A stretch of 64,000 bases of DNA, from positions 18,239 through 82,238 of the forward strand of contig CAYNSO010000005.1 in NCBI GenBank assembly GCA_964399735.1, given 5' to 3'. This DNA is from Fontivivens sp964399735. GTDB lineage: Bacteria; Zhuqueibacterota; Zhuqueibacteria; Residuimicrobiales; Krinioviventaceae. Shown here one piece after another: positions 9,732 to 17,847 of the stretch; position 1 is the first letter of the stretch, and each line of letters opens with the position of its first letter. The translations under genes were made by a program, and so were the position numbers. The notes beneath the pieces were generated by a model. That model was not told where the DNA came from, ran no database searches, and saw only the letters and a program-made list of their open reading frames with translations.

Positions 9732-10973
9732 CTAGTTTTCGGAGGCTGCAAAAGTTGCCTTTAATTTTTCTGCAGTTTTTAGCCCGATACCGGGTAAAGC
9801 GGTCAATTCTTCAATATCTGCTTCAACAATATCGCGTAAAGTTTCAAAGCCTCCTAAAATTAAAGTATTTTTTATTTTAACAGAAAGGTCCTGAACTTCG
9901 GTCAATGGCAGGTCAAGCCCACTTTCCGATTCTATAATTTCCTGGTATTCTTCTTCTTTTACTGTTTGAATATCATAATTGGTCAGTTTGGAAGCAAGAC
10001 GCCGGTTTTGCCCGCCTTTACCAATAGCCAGAGAAATTTGTTCATCATCAAGAACTGCAATGACCTTTCTGGCATCCTCGTCAATCACAATCCGCTTTGG
10101 TTTTGCAGGGCTCAAAGCACGGGTTATAAAAATTTCCGGCTCACCACTCCAGTTTATAATATCAATTTTTTCATTGTTTAATTCTTTTACAATAGCCTGT
10201 ATCCGCATACCTTTCATGCCAACGCAAGCGCCAACAGCATCAATTCGTTTGTCATTTGAATAAACAGCAATTTTGGTTCTTTCACCGGCTTCACGAACAA
10301 TCGCTTTAATATCAATAATGCCCTCATTAATTTCTGGCACTTCCAGTTCAAAAAGCCTGGTGAGTAAAGAGGCATCAGCCCGTGAAACAATAATTTCCGG
10401 CCCTCTGGATGATTTATTAACCGCTTTAATTACAGCCCGTAACGATTCTCCCCGCCGGTATTTTTCATTTGGTATTTGCTCCGATTTGGGCAGAATGACC
10501 TCGGTATTTTCCGCCAATATAAATATTTCATCGCGATTGATCTGGCGGATTTCTCCGCTAATCACTTCACCGGTGCGGTTCTTGAATTCATCATAGATCA
10601 ATTCTTTTTCAAACTCTTTGATACGCTGGTTAAGGTTCTGCTTTGCTGAAATTATTAATCTCCGTCCAAAAGTTGAAGGGTCAATAATTTCCAGATACTC
10701 ATCACCCAATTCCAGATCGGGTTCTGCTTTTTTAGCCGTGGCAAGATCAATTTCAGTCACCTCATCCTGAACATCGGTTACGATGGTTTTGCTTTGATAT
10801 ATTTCAATTTCCCCTTTCTCAAGGTTGACAAATACATCAAAATTTTCAGAGGTGCCGTATTTTTTCTTGATGATTGATAAAAATATTTCTTCCATAATTT
10901 TGGTTAAAACTTCTTTATCAACATTCTTTTCTTTGATTAATGCGCTAAAAGCGGAGACAATTTCACTTTTCAT
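9732..10973 (-). CDS. nusA: Transcription termination/antitermination protein NusA
   Basis: 413 residues. N-terminal RNA-polymerase-binding domain (about 1-125), S1 domain (about 130-200, with G-E-V-I-S-G-E-I), KH1 with V-G-A-C-V-G-M-K-G-M-R-I near 250, KH2 with A-I-G-K-G-G-Q-N-R-R-L-A near 315, and a C-terminal helix-hairpin-helix L-P-G-I-G-L-K-T-A-E near 395. Longer than minimal NusA by that single HhH unit, shorter than the E. coli form. Controls pausing, termination and antitermination. Its own operon leader contains a terminator-like hairpin, so autoregulation is conceivable. Confidence 0.97.
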   Translation of the reverse strand: MKSEIVSAFSALIKEKNVDKEVLTKIMEEIFLSIIKKKYGTSENFDVFVNLEKGEIEIYQSKTIVTDVQDEVTEIDLATAKKAEPDLELGDEYLEIIDPSTFGRRLIISAKQNLNQRIKEFEKELIYDEFKNRTGEVISGEIRQINRDEIFILAENTEVILPKSEQIPNEKYRRGESLRAVIKAVNKSSRGPEIIVSRADASLLTRLFELEVPEINEGIIDIKAIVREAGERTKIAVYSNDKRIDAVGACVGMKGMRIQAIVKELNNEKIDIINWSGEPEIFITRALSPAKPKRIVIDEDARKVIAVLDDEQISLAIGKGGQNRRLASKLTNYDIQTVKEEEYQEIIESESGLDLPLTEVQDLSVKIKNTLILGGFETLRDIVEADIEELTALPGIGLKTAEKLKATFAASEN

Positions 10974-10996
10974 GTTTAATACCTGTTCAGTAAGGT

Positions 10997-11449
10997 CTAA
11001 AATTCTAAAACAATTTTAGCGGATTTTATTTGTAGCAAATCAATGTTGGTTTCAGAGCCATCTTTTGTTTCCAACATAACACAGTTCTCATCAACTCGGG
11101 TTATTTTGCCGACCAGTTTTCGTTCCTTGCCGTCAACCGGAACCATAATTTTTACTGTTTCACCCAAATTTCGCTCAAAATCTCTGCTCGTCTTTAATGG
11201 TCTATCCAGACCCGGCGAAGATACTTCCAGTCGATAACGGCCCTCAATCAAATCCTTGCGATCAAGCAGATCGGCAATATTGCGGCTGGCTTGAGCGCAA
11301 CGGTCAATTGAAACACCGCCTTTTTCATAGACAAAAATTCGCAGCTGGGCGCTCTTGTGGGCGACAGAAAATTGCAAATCTACCAATTCCAAACCCATTT
11401 CGTCCAGCACGGGTGTAACCAGACTTTTTATATCATCAAAATTTTGCAC
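10997..11449 (-). CDS. rimP: Ribosome maturation factor RimP
   Basis: 150 residues. E-L-V-D-L-Q-F near 20, the C-A-Q-A-S-R-N-I-A-D-L-L-D helix and the R-Y-R-L-E-V-S-S-P-G-L-D-R-P-L motif near 75 are hallmark RimP sequences. Needed for 30S maturation. First gene of the translation operon; 23 bases separate it from nusA. A promoter and a GGGCCC hairpin with a T run lie just before it. Confidence 0.95.
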   Translation of the reverse strand: MQNFDDIKSLVTPVLDEMGLELVDLQFSVAHKSAQLRIFVYEKGGVSIDRCAQASRNIADLLDRKDLIEGRYRLEVSSPGLDRPLKTSRDFERNLGETVKIMVPVDGKERKLVGKITRVDENCVMLETKDGSETNIDLLQIKSAKIVLEF

Positions 11450-11470
11450 TCATCACTTCCATATTACAAC

Positions 11471-11494
11471 AAAAAAATGGGCCCATAGGGCCCA
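11471..11494 (-). terminator. GGGCCC hairpin with T7 tract, 21 bases before rimP
   Basis: On the minus strand TGGGCCC-TAT-GGGCCCA is followed at once by seven T, the form of an intrinsic terminator. It ends transcripts coming from the TPR gene (stop at 11559) but also lies downstream of the likely rimP promoter, so it would form at the very 5' end of the rimP-nusA-infB mRNA. Confidence 0.7.
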
Positions 11495-11504
11495 ATAATC
11501 TACT

Positions 11505-11533
11505 AATATAATAAAAAAACTAAAATTATGCAA
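11505..11533 (-). promoter_or_regulatory. Putative sigma-70 promoter for rimP operon
   Basis: Minus-strand TTGCAT (11528-11533), 17-base spacer, TATATT (11505-11510). The start site would fall around 11498, immediately before the GGGCCC hairpin. Confidence 0.6.
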
Positions 11534-11558
11534 GGATTTTCTATTTTATAGCAACTAC

Positions 11559-12227
11559 TTAAAATAATGCTTTTAGTAAAATAGCATCATCCTTTTCTTT
11601 AGAATCCGGATATTTTTCAACAATCATATTGAATAATTGTTTTGCTTTTTCATTATTTTGGGCCAGACTAAAGCACCGACCAGCCTTTAAGAGGTATGCC
11701 GGAGCTTTGAATGTATCGGGAAATTTGGAGGCAACTTTTTCATATTGAAGGGCTGCGCTTTCAAAATCGTTCTTTTGTTCATAACAGGCAGCTATGCCCG
11801 CCATGGCTGAAGAAAGAATTACATTATCACCTTTATAACCGGAGACAAATTTTTTGTAATACTTTTGGGCATTGTCATAGTCGCCGTTATTAAAAAAGGT
11901 ATTTGCCAAATAAAAAGAACCAATTTTTCCACTTTTTGAGCCGCCATAGTTCTCAACCAGATTATTTAACAATGGCAGTGCATTTTGATAATCACTATTC
12001 TGATACGCTCTAACAGCTTTGGCCAATTCTACACTCGCATTGGCTTCCATTTTCTTTTTGGAAAAATTAAAAAACACAACAATTGCCAGTACTACAATAA
12101 AAGCTGCCAGAGCTATTAACAACATTTTAGAATTTTGGTCAATCCAGGTTTGAGCTTTAAAATAAAAGGTAACCAGTCTATCTTCTTTTAAAGTCTTTTT
12201 AGTTATGCGTTTGCGTGGTTTTAACAT
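11559..12227 (-). CDS. Membrane-anchored TPR protein (YfgM/BamD-like)
   Basis: About 222 residues. A basic N-terminus (K-P-R-K-R-I-T-K-K), one membrane helix at about 35-55, then tetratricopeptide-like repeats such as Y-Q-N-S-D-Y-Q-N-A-L-P-L-L, F-F-N-N-G-D-Y-D-N-A-Q-K-Y-Y and E-Q-K-N-D-F-E-S-A-A-L-Q-Y. The start is the ATG at 12227, behind AAGGGA; an upstream in-frame start lacks a ribosome site. The plan (cytoplasmic tail, one helix, periplasmic TPRs) resembles YfgM or tol-pal associated YbgF-like proteins; partner unknown. Has its own promoter (12277-12305) and terminator. Confidence 0.75.
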   Translation of the reverse strand: MLKPRKRITKKTLKEDRLVTFYFKAQTWIDQNSKMLLIALAAFIVVLAIVVFFNFSKKKMEANASVELAKAVRAYQNSDYQNALPLLNNLVENYGGSKSGKIGSFYLANTFFNNGDYDNAQKYYKKFVSGYKGDNVILSSAMAGIAACYEQKNDFESAALQYEKVASKFPDTFKAPAYLLKAGRCFSLAQNNEKAKQLFNMIVEKYPDSKEKDDAILLKALF

Positions 12228-12276
12228 TTTATCCCTTAAGATTAATATTTTATTGGACAATTAAAAAAAGTTAATA

Positions 12277-12305
12277 AATATATACTTTAAAAAGAAAAAA
12301 TGCAA
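12277..12305 (-). promoter_or_regulatory. Putative sigma-70 promoter for TPR gene
   Basis: Minus-strand TTGCAT (12300-12305), 17-base spacer, TATATT (12277-12282), about 50 bases before the TPR gene start. Same boxes and spacing as the rimP promoter. Confidence 0.6.
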
Positions 12306-12339
12306 GCACTAAAACAAAATTTGGTTTATCTATAAAAAA

Positions 12340-12708
12340 TTATTTGGGAGGTCGAGCTTCCCTGGCTGTGACAGTGACGATTTCATAAATGTTTGCTGTA
12401 ATTATCGCCACAAAAATCAATACGACTAGAATTACAGCAATCATTCCATATTGCCAGTTCATAATGCCCAGCCAATTAGCAGCGGTGATAAACAGTGGAA
12501 AGGAAAAAAAACCAATCAATACGGAAAAACAGACACTGAACAGTGATTTTACACTATTTTCTTTTCCTCCGGCAAAATAAGATATAACCAAAATTGCCAG
12601 ACCTAATGTTATTGCAATTAAGGATAGAGTGCGATTGATCGGAATCCATTGTAAATTATTTAAAATGGGTTCCGCAATCCGGGTGGAATCAACCTGTGTT
12701 ATCTCCAT
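12340..12708 (-). CDS. Unknown small integral membrane protein
   Basis: About 122 residues, not recognised. Three hydrophobic segments (about 27-45, 55-75, 87-110) predicted to cross the membrane, with a short polar N-terminus and an A-R-E-A-R-P-P-K tail. The ATG at 12708 is preferred because AAGGGTA lies 8 bases upstream; an earlier ATG six codons up has no clear site. It stands alone between a terminator-bearing gene and the TPR gene promoter. Confidence 0.6.
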   Translation of the reverse strand: MEITQVDSTRIAEPILNNLQWIPINRTLSLIAITLGLAILVISYFAGGKENSVKSLFSVCFSVLIGFFSFPLFITAANWLGIMNWQYGMIAVILVVLIFVAIITANIYEIVTVTAREARPPK

Positions 12709-12798
12709 AATAATACCCTTGTTCATTTAAAAAATAACTTGATGCTCTGAACAAAACCAGACAGATAAACTAGTTAATACCTGAATAATTTTTTTTTG

Positions 12799-12838
12799 AA
12801 AAAGCCTGTTTATTTGCCAATGTATCGCTAAACAAGGC
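12799..12838 (-). terminator. Probable intrinsic terminator
   Basis: Minus-strand hairpin GCCTTGTTTA / TAAACAGGC (one bulged T, 16-base loop) followed by five T. It lies just after the stop of the 283-residue exported protein and would end the his operon read-through. Confidence 0.5.
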
Positions 12839-12846
12839 AAAATGAA

Positions 12847-13698
12847 TTATTCATCACTAACATTTTGCCAAAAGATATACTTGATAAAAACAAAGCCATG
12901 ATATACCTGGGAATTACCGCTTCTGTCGATGATGACCGGATTTTCTTCAACCCGGATAAACAGTTCCATATCCTTACGATTAAGGCCGGCAGCGCGGGTG
13001 GCGTCAATATCAAAATCCCGCATGGATATATCGCCATCAATTGCCGGTATAACGCGAAAGCCGCCGTATTTTCTGCGGAAAAAAGCATGTACTTTTTCAA
13101 AAGAATTATCTGTAGCCACTACAAATACCTGGGCATTCGGGCCTAATTCTTCAACTTCAAGCAAGGCAATGTCTTCGCGTAAGACTCCTTCCTCGTAGGT
13201 CAAACCGCCAGCCAATGTCTTTAAATCGTCCATAGTACGATTCAAACTATCCGATACCTGCATTGATACCGGATAACTGATTAAATAAATGTTAATTCGT
13301 GTAGGCCAGAATTGCCTGGAAACGCGTGGTATTTTAACCGAATAAATTTCAATACGACTGGCAGGTTGTTTATTGATTTCTGAAAAAACATAAACATAGC
13401 GATCACCAGTTTTGTAAAACCGCTGCCCGCACAAAAAGGAATAAAAAGCAACCACAGTGCGCGAATCATCTTTGGAGAGAAAACTCATAATCCGCATGGT
13501 ACGCGCTCTGGGAAATTTTTGTTTTTCCTGTTCGGTCAGAAAGGTAACAAAATCCTGGTCCAGCTTTCCGTTTTGATAAACGAATTGATTAAAAGTGCTT
13601 TCCCTGAAAAAAATTTGCCCCTGTGCCGGATTACCAGGAAAAACAATTAACAGCAGGATTGTAACTAGAAGAAAGCGCTTGAAATATTGAAATATCAT
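12847..13698 (-). CDS. Unknown exported protein
   Basis: 283 residues, function not recognised. A signal peptide (about 1-27, ending P-A-Q-G-Q) is followed by a soluble region with no cysteine pairs or catalytic motif that I can name; it looks alpha/beta, with a D-Q-D-F-V-T-F-L-T-E-Q-E stretch near 50 and a G-F-V-F-I-K-Y tail. It starts 59 bases after hisI with no terminator between, so it may be co-transcribed with the his operon, but nothing in it suggests a histidine role. Confidence 0.6.
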   Translation of the reverse strand: MIFQYFKRFLLVTILLLIVFPGNPAQGQIFFRESTFNQFVYQNGKLDQDFVTFLTEQEKQKFPRARTMRIMSFLSKDDSRTVVAFYSFLCGQRFYKTGDRYVYVFSEINKQPASRIEIYSVKIPRVSRQFWPTRINIYLISYPVSMQVSDSLNRTMDDLKTLAGGLTYEEGVLREDIALLEVEELGPNAQVFVVATDNSFEKVHAFFRRKYGGFRVIPAIDGDISMRDFDIDATRAAGLNRKDMELFIRVEENPVIIDRSGNSQVYHGFVFIKYIFWQNVSDE

Positions 13699-13757
13699 AA
13701 CATTAACTATCCAGTTTTAATAACATTGTTTTTGGCAGAGAAGACTAGGACAAATGA

Positions 13758-14111
13758 TCATTCTCTTGCAAGGTTCCAGGAAAAACAAGAGCGCTTGCCG
13801 GTGTGACAAGTTGGGCCTTGCGGTTTAGCGATAATCAGCAACGTATCACAATCGCAATCGGTATATATGTTAACAAGCTGTAAAAAATTCCCGGAGGTTT
13901 CTCCCTTGGTCCAATATTTTTGCCGGGAGCGGCTCCAGAATGTGACCATGTTTTTTTCCAGGGTCATTACAAAACTGTCTCGGTTCATATAACCCAGCAT
14001 TAAAATGGCGCCATCGGCCTCATCCTGGATAATTGCCGGGATGAGCCCGTGTTCATCAAATTTTAATTTTTCTAAAAATTCATCCAACTGAACTTTTTCA
14101 ATCTCGGACAT
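13758..14111 (-). CDS. hisI: Phosphoribosyl-AMP cyclohydrolase
   Basis: 117 residues. Contains M-L-G-Y-M-N-R-D-S, W-S-R-S-R-Q-K-Y-W-T-K-G-E-T-S-G-N, the zinc/metal ligands D-C-D-C-D-T and C-H-T-G-K-R-S-C, all as in stand-alone HisI. Opens the purine ring of PR-AMP in step three of histidine synthesis. There is no fused HisE domain. Start overlaps hisF by 14 bases. Confidence 0.96.
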   Translation of the reverse strand: MSEIEKVQLDEFLEKLKFDEHGLIPAIIQDEADGAILMLGYMNRDSFVMTLEKNMVTFWSRSRQKYWTKGETSGNFLQLVNIYTDCDCDTLLIIAKPQGPTCHTGKRSCFSWNLARE

Positions 14112-14856
14112 GTATATTCCTTTCTTTCAAGTATGACTTGACTTCCCTGATTGAATTCTCACGGTAATGAAAAATAGAGGCTGCCAAAGCGGCATCGGCA
14201 CATCCTGTGGTGAATACATCACAAAAATGCTGTGGTTCTCCGCAGCCGCCGGAAGCAATGACCGGTATGGATACGGCACAAGAAATGGTTCGGGTTAATT
14301 CAATATCAAAACCGATTTTGGTGCCGTCACGATCCATTGAAGTTAATAAAATTTCCCCGGCGCCGAGCGCTTCTGCTTGTAATGCCCATTCCAGGGCGTC
14401 TTTTTCTACCGGCTCTCTGCCGCCGTAAATATAAACCTGCCAGCCTTTATCGTCCCGTCGTTTAGCGTCTATAGCTAAAACCGTTGCCTGGCTGCCAAAT
14501 TCCCATGAACACTTTTGAATCAATTGCGGGTTCAACACCGCAGCAGTATTCATCGTCACTTTATCGGCGCCGTTTTGTAATAGTATGCGGGCATCATCAA
14601 CGGTGCGCACTCCGCCGCCTACAGTTAACGGCATAAACACTTGCTCCGAAGTTCTGCGTACTACGTCGAGCATAATTTCACGCTTGTCGGAAGATGCGGT
14701 TATATCGAGGAATACCAGTTCATCTGCGCCATTCTCGTCATAATAACGGGCTTGTTCCACCGGATCACCGGCATCAACCAGGTTTAAAAAATTAATGCCT
14801 TTAACAACCCGCCCGGCTTTGACATCGAGGCAGGGAATAATTCGTTTTGCGAGCAT
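14098..14856 (-). CDS. hisF: Imidazole glycerol phosphate synthase subunit HisF
   Basis: 252 residues, full length. Begins R-I-I-P-C-L-D-V-K-A-G-R-V-V-K-G with the first catalytic Asp (residue 11); the second lies in V-L-A-I-D-A-K-R-R near 130. Cyclase half of the HisH-HisF enzyme, forming IGP and AICAR. Three bases after hisA. Confidence 0.97.
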   Translation of the reverse strand: MLAKRIIPCLDVKAGRVVKGINFLNLVDAGDPVEQARYYDENGADELVFLDITASSDKREIMLDVVRRTSEQVFMPLTVGGGVRTVDDARILLQNGADKVTMNTAAVLNPQLIQKCSWEFGSQATVLAIDAKRRDDKGWQVYIYGGREPVEKDALEWALQAEALGAGEILLTSMDRDGTKIGFDIELTRTISCAVSIPVIASGGCGEPQHFCDVFTTGCADAALAASIFHYRENSIREVKSYLKERNIHVRD

Positions 14857-14859
14857 ACT

Positions 14860-15588
14860 TTATCCAGTAAACAATTCATTCAATTTTAAGAGATCAAGCT
14901 TGTTTTCATAAAGCGCCTTGCCAACAATGGCGCCTTCTATATATTTACAGTTTGCCTTTAGCAGTGCGGAAAAATCTTCCATACGTGAAAAACCACCGGA
15001 AGCGATAACCTGCATTTGTGTGGCAACAGCCAGGTTTACAGTATTTTCGATATTAGCGCCAATCAATTCTCCATCCCGGTGTACATCAGTATAGATCAGC
15101 CGGACTACACCAAGGTCTTTCATTTGTCGGGCAAAGGTAAAAACGTCAGTATCGGTTTGCTGCTCCCATCCGGCTATTGCAACTTTATTGTCACGGGCAT
15201 CGATTCCCACAATCACTCTATTTGCCCCAAAGGTTCGGACAGCTTGTGCAATTATTTCAGAATTTGTCACGGCAACCGTGCCGAATATCACCCGTTCTAC
15301 CCCAAGATCAAGCCATTGCGATGCGTCTTGCAGGGTACGGATGCCGCCGCCCAATTCCACGGGAATAGATATTGCGGCCAGGATATCTTTAATAACCTGA
15401 ACATTGTTATTCATGCGTCCAAAGGCGCCATCCAGATTGACCAGGTGCAGCATTCTGGATCCAAGCTGCTGCCATGCAAGCGCCTGGGCCGGGGGATCGT
15501 TATTATATATTTTTGCCGAATCCTCCCTGCCCTGTCGCAGGCGGACACATTGGCCGTGCAATAAATCAATAGCGGGTAATATAATCAA
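14860..15588 (-). CDS. hisA: ProFAR isomerase HisA
   Basis: 242 residues. Starts I-I-L-P-A-I-D-L-L-H-G-Q-C-V-R-L with catalytic Asp 8; a second Asp lies in V-I-V-G-I-D-A-R near 129. Carries the beta/alpha barrel phosphate loops G-G-G-I-R and A-S-G-G-F. Isomerises the aminoaldose ProFAR to PRFAR. Two bases after hisH. Confidence 0.96.
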   Translation of the reverse strand: MIILPAIDLLHGQCVRLRQGREDSAKIYNNDPPAQALAWQQLGSRMLHLVNLDGAFGRMNNNVQVIKDILAAISIPVELGGGIRTLQDASQWLDLGVERVIFGTVAVTNSEIIAQAVRTFGANRVIVGIDARDNKVAIAGWEQQTDTDVFTFARQMKDLGVVRLIYTDVHRDGELIGANIENTVNLAVATQMQVIASGGFSRMEDFSALLKANCKYIEGAIVGKALYENKLDLLKLNELFTG

Positions 15589-15590
15589 CG

Positions 15591-16196
15591 TTAACCTTGT
15601 AAATTAATAAAATTCTTCAATACTTGCAGCCCGGCTTTTTGCGATTTCTCCGGGTGAAATTGTAAACCGTAAACATTGTTACTTTGCAGCGCAACAGGAA
15701 CACGACCGCCATACTCGGTTTCGCCGGTAACAATCGCCGGGTCGTCCGGCGCAAAGTAATAGGAATGTGCAAAATAAAAATAGCTGTCCTGTGGAAGATT
15801 GTTCCACAAGGGGCATTGTTTTTTAGGCAGCAATACATTCCAGCCCAAATGCGGTACTTTTAAATTGCGCGCAAATCGTTTTACCCGGCCCTTGAGTACC
15901 GCCAACCCCTGGCTGGACTCTTCTTCTTCGCTGCTTTCAAATAATAACTGCATACCCAAACAAATCCCTAAAAATGGCTTTCCGGTAGCAATATAATCAA
16001 GCAATGGTCGGCGCAATTGCATCAGGTTAATTTTTTCCACAGCCTGGCCAAAAGCGCCAACGCCGGGGAAAATGACCTTGTCCGCTCGGGCAATTTCTGC
16101 CGGGTCATTGGTGATTTTAGCCTGGGCGCCGGAAAACTCGACGGCTTTTTGCACACTGCGTAAATTGCCGGCCTCATAATTAATAATGCAGATCAT
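15591..16196 (-). CDS. hisH: Imidazole glycerol phosphate synthase glutaminase HisH
   Basis: 201 residues. Class I amidotransferase with catalytic Cys in G-I-C-L-G-M-Q-L-L (about 80) and the His/Glu pair in Q-F-H-P-E-K-S near 182. P-G-V-G-A-F-G-Q-A near 45 is the oxyanion region. Supplies ammonia to HisF. Its ATG overlaps the hisB stop by one base. Confidence 0.97.
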   Translation of the reverse strand: MICIINYEAGNLRSVQKAVEFSGAQAKITNDPAEIARADKVIFPGVGAFGQAVEKINLMQLRRPLLDYIATGKPFLGICLGMQLLFESSEEEESSQGLAVLKGRVKRFARNLKVPHLGWNVLLPKKQCPLWNNLPQDSYFYFAHSYYFAPDDPAIVTGETEYGGRVPVALQSNNVYGLQFHPEKSQKAGLQVLKNFINLQG

Positions 16197-16783
16197 TACA
16201 ACACCCCTTTGGTTGAAGGGATGCCGGACTGCAATATGTCGGGCGATACTGCCATACGCAGCGCCCGTGCAACGGCCTTGATCATAGCTTCCAGTGCATG
16301 GTGCCGGTTTTGACCATGCAGCAAAGAAACATGCAGGGTAATTTTGGCGTTCATAGCCAATGCCCGCAGGAACTCGGGGAATAGTTCACCCTCAAATTGA
16401 CCGACAAGTCCGGGCTCAAGGTCGTTTTCATAGTACAAAAACCCCCTGCCGCTTATATCAACAACTGCGCGCGCCAATGCCTCATCAAGGGGGCAATAAG
16501 CATGACCAAAGCGGGTAATACCCGCGCAGTCGCCGAGCGCCTGGGCAAAGGCCTGACCCAGTACTATACCGGTATCTTCAACTGTGTGATGCCCGTCTAT
16601 GTGCAAGTCACCTTTAACTTTTATATCCAGATCAAACTGACCATGCTTGCGCAAAGCATCCAGCATGTGGTCAAAAAAGCCGATGCCGCTGGAACACTCC
16701 CCTTTGCCGGAGCCATCCAGATTTAAGGATACAGAAACATCTGTTTCTTTGGTCTTGCGATTGACAGTTGCTTTGCGGTTCAT
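16196..16783 (-). CDS. hisB: Imidazoleglycerol-phosphate dehydratase
   Basis: 195 residues: dehydratase domain only, without the N-terminal histidinol-phosphate phosphatase domain of enterobacterial HisB. The metal-binding blocks F-F-D-H-M-L-D, D-G-H-H-T-V-E-D-T-G-I and G-Q-N-R-H-H-A-L-E-A are intact. Removes water from IGP. Start overlaps hisC by four bases. Confidence 0.97.
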   Translation of the reverse strand: MNRKATVNRKTKETDVSVSLNLDGSGKGECSSGIGFFDHMLDALRKHGQFDLDIKVKGDLHIDGHHTVEDTGIVLGQAFAQALGDCAGITRFGHAYCPLDEALARAVVDISGRGFLYYENDLEPGLVGQFEGELFPEFLRALAMNAKITLHVSLLHGQNRHHALEAMIKAVARALRMAVSPDILQSGIPSTKGVL

Positions 16784-17847
16784 TTTATGTCCTTGAATAT
16801 ATCCTGTAATTTTTCCAAAAACAATTCATTTTCATATCGCGAGCCAATACTAACCCGTTGAAAACCTTGCAACAGATCGTAACTGCTCACGTCCCGTACC
16901 AGTATACCGCGTTGTTTCAACGCTATAAACAAGTTAACATCCTTTGGCGAATGAAACAACAAAAAATTGGCCGATGACGGGTAAACTTTAATGAATTTAC
17001 AAGCCTGCATTTGCCGGTACAACCAATCCCGCTCAATTTTCAACTTTTCAATCTGTTGCTGCATCACACCGGGATCATTGAGCAGTCGGCAGGCCACCAG
17101 CTCTGTGAACAGGTTGATGTTATAAGGAATATTGACTTTGACCAACTCGGTAATAATATCTTTATTGGCGATAAAATAGCCAAAACGCAGCCCGGCCAAA
17201 CTGAATGCTTTGGAAAACGTACGCGAGATGAGCAGGTTTGGATATTGATTCAGCAGTACTTTGGCGGATTGCTCACAAAACTCTCCATACGCCTCGTCAA
17301 AGAAAACCAGCCCCGGAGCCGCTGCGCATACATCACGCACCTCGTCCATATCCATTTCAAATCCGGTGGGATTGTTTGGCGAGCACAAAATAACCAGCCG
17401 CGGTTGATATTTTTTAATTTTCTGCAACAGTTCGGCAACAGGGAAAGGCGTTCCCGGTGGCTGCAATACTTTGATCAGCCGGGCGCTGTACAATTCATTA
17501 AACATTTCATATAATGAAAAAGTCGGAGCGCAATAGATAATCGTATCGCCCGGTTCGATCACTGCGGAATACAACGTTTGTAAAATTTGGTTAGAGCCAT
17601 TGCCGGTTAAAATTTGCTCGGCTTTGACCTGGTGCCAGGCAGCCAGTTTTTCACGCAACAGCGGCGAGGTGTTGACCGGATAGCGATTCCATTCCAGGGT
17701 TTTAGCGCGTTCACATAATTCATCTTTAATATCCTGCGGAACATCAACAGGATTCTCATTCTGGTTTAATTTTGCCAGGTATTCCTTTTGCGGCGGAGAT
17801 TCGTATCCCTGCATGGCAACAACCGACTTTTTAAAATATTTTTCCAT
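16780..17847 (-). CDS. hisC: Histidinol-phosphate aminotransferase
   Basis: 355 residues, fold-type I PLP enzyme. L-N-Q-N-E-N-P near 27, G-N-G-S-N-Q-I near 82, S-P-N-N-P-T-G near 155, and the PLP lysine in S-R-T-F-S-K-A-F-S-L-A-G-L-R near 215. Converts imidazole acetol phosphate to histidinol phosphate. Directly abuts the hisD stop. Confidence 0.96.
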   Translation of the reverse strand: MEKYFKKSVVAMQGYESPPQKEYLAKLNQNENPVDVPQDIKDELCERAKTLEWNRYPVNTSPLLREKLAAWHQVKAEQILTGNGSNQILQTLYSAVIEPGDTIIYCAPTFSLYEMFNELYSARLIKVLQPPGTPFPVAELLQKIKKYQPRLVILCSPNNPTGFEMDMDEVRDVCAAAPGLVFFDEAYGEFCEQSAKVLLNQYPNLLISRTFSKAFSLAGLRFGYFIANKDIITELVKVNIPYNINLFTELVACRLLNDPGVMQQQIEKLKIERDWLYRQMQACKFIKVYPSSANFLLFHSPKDVNLFIALKQRGILVRDVSSYDLLQGFQRVSIGSRYENELFLEKLQDIFKDIK

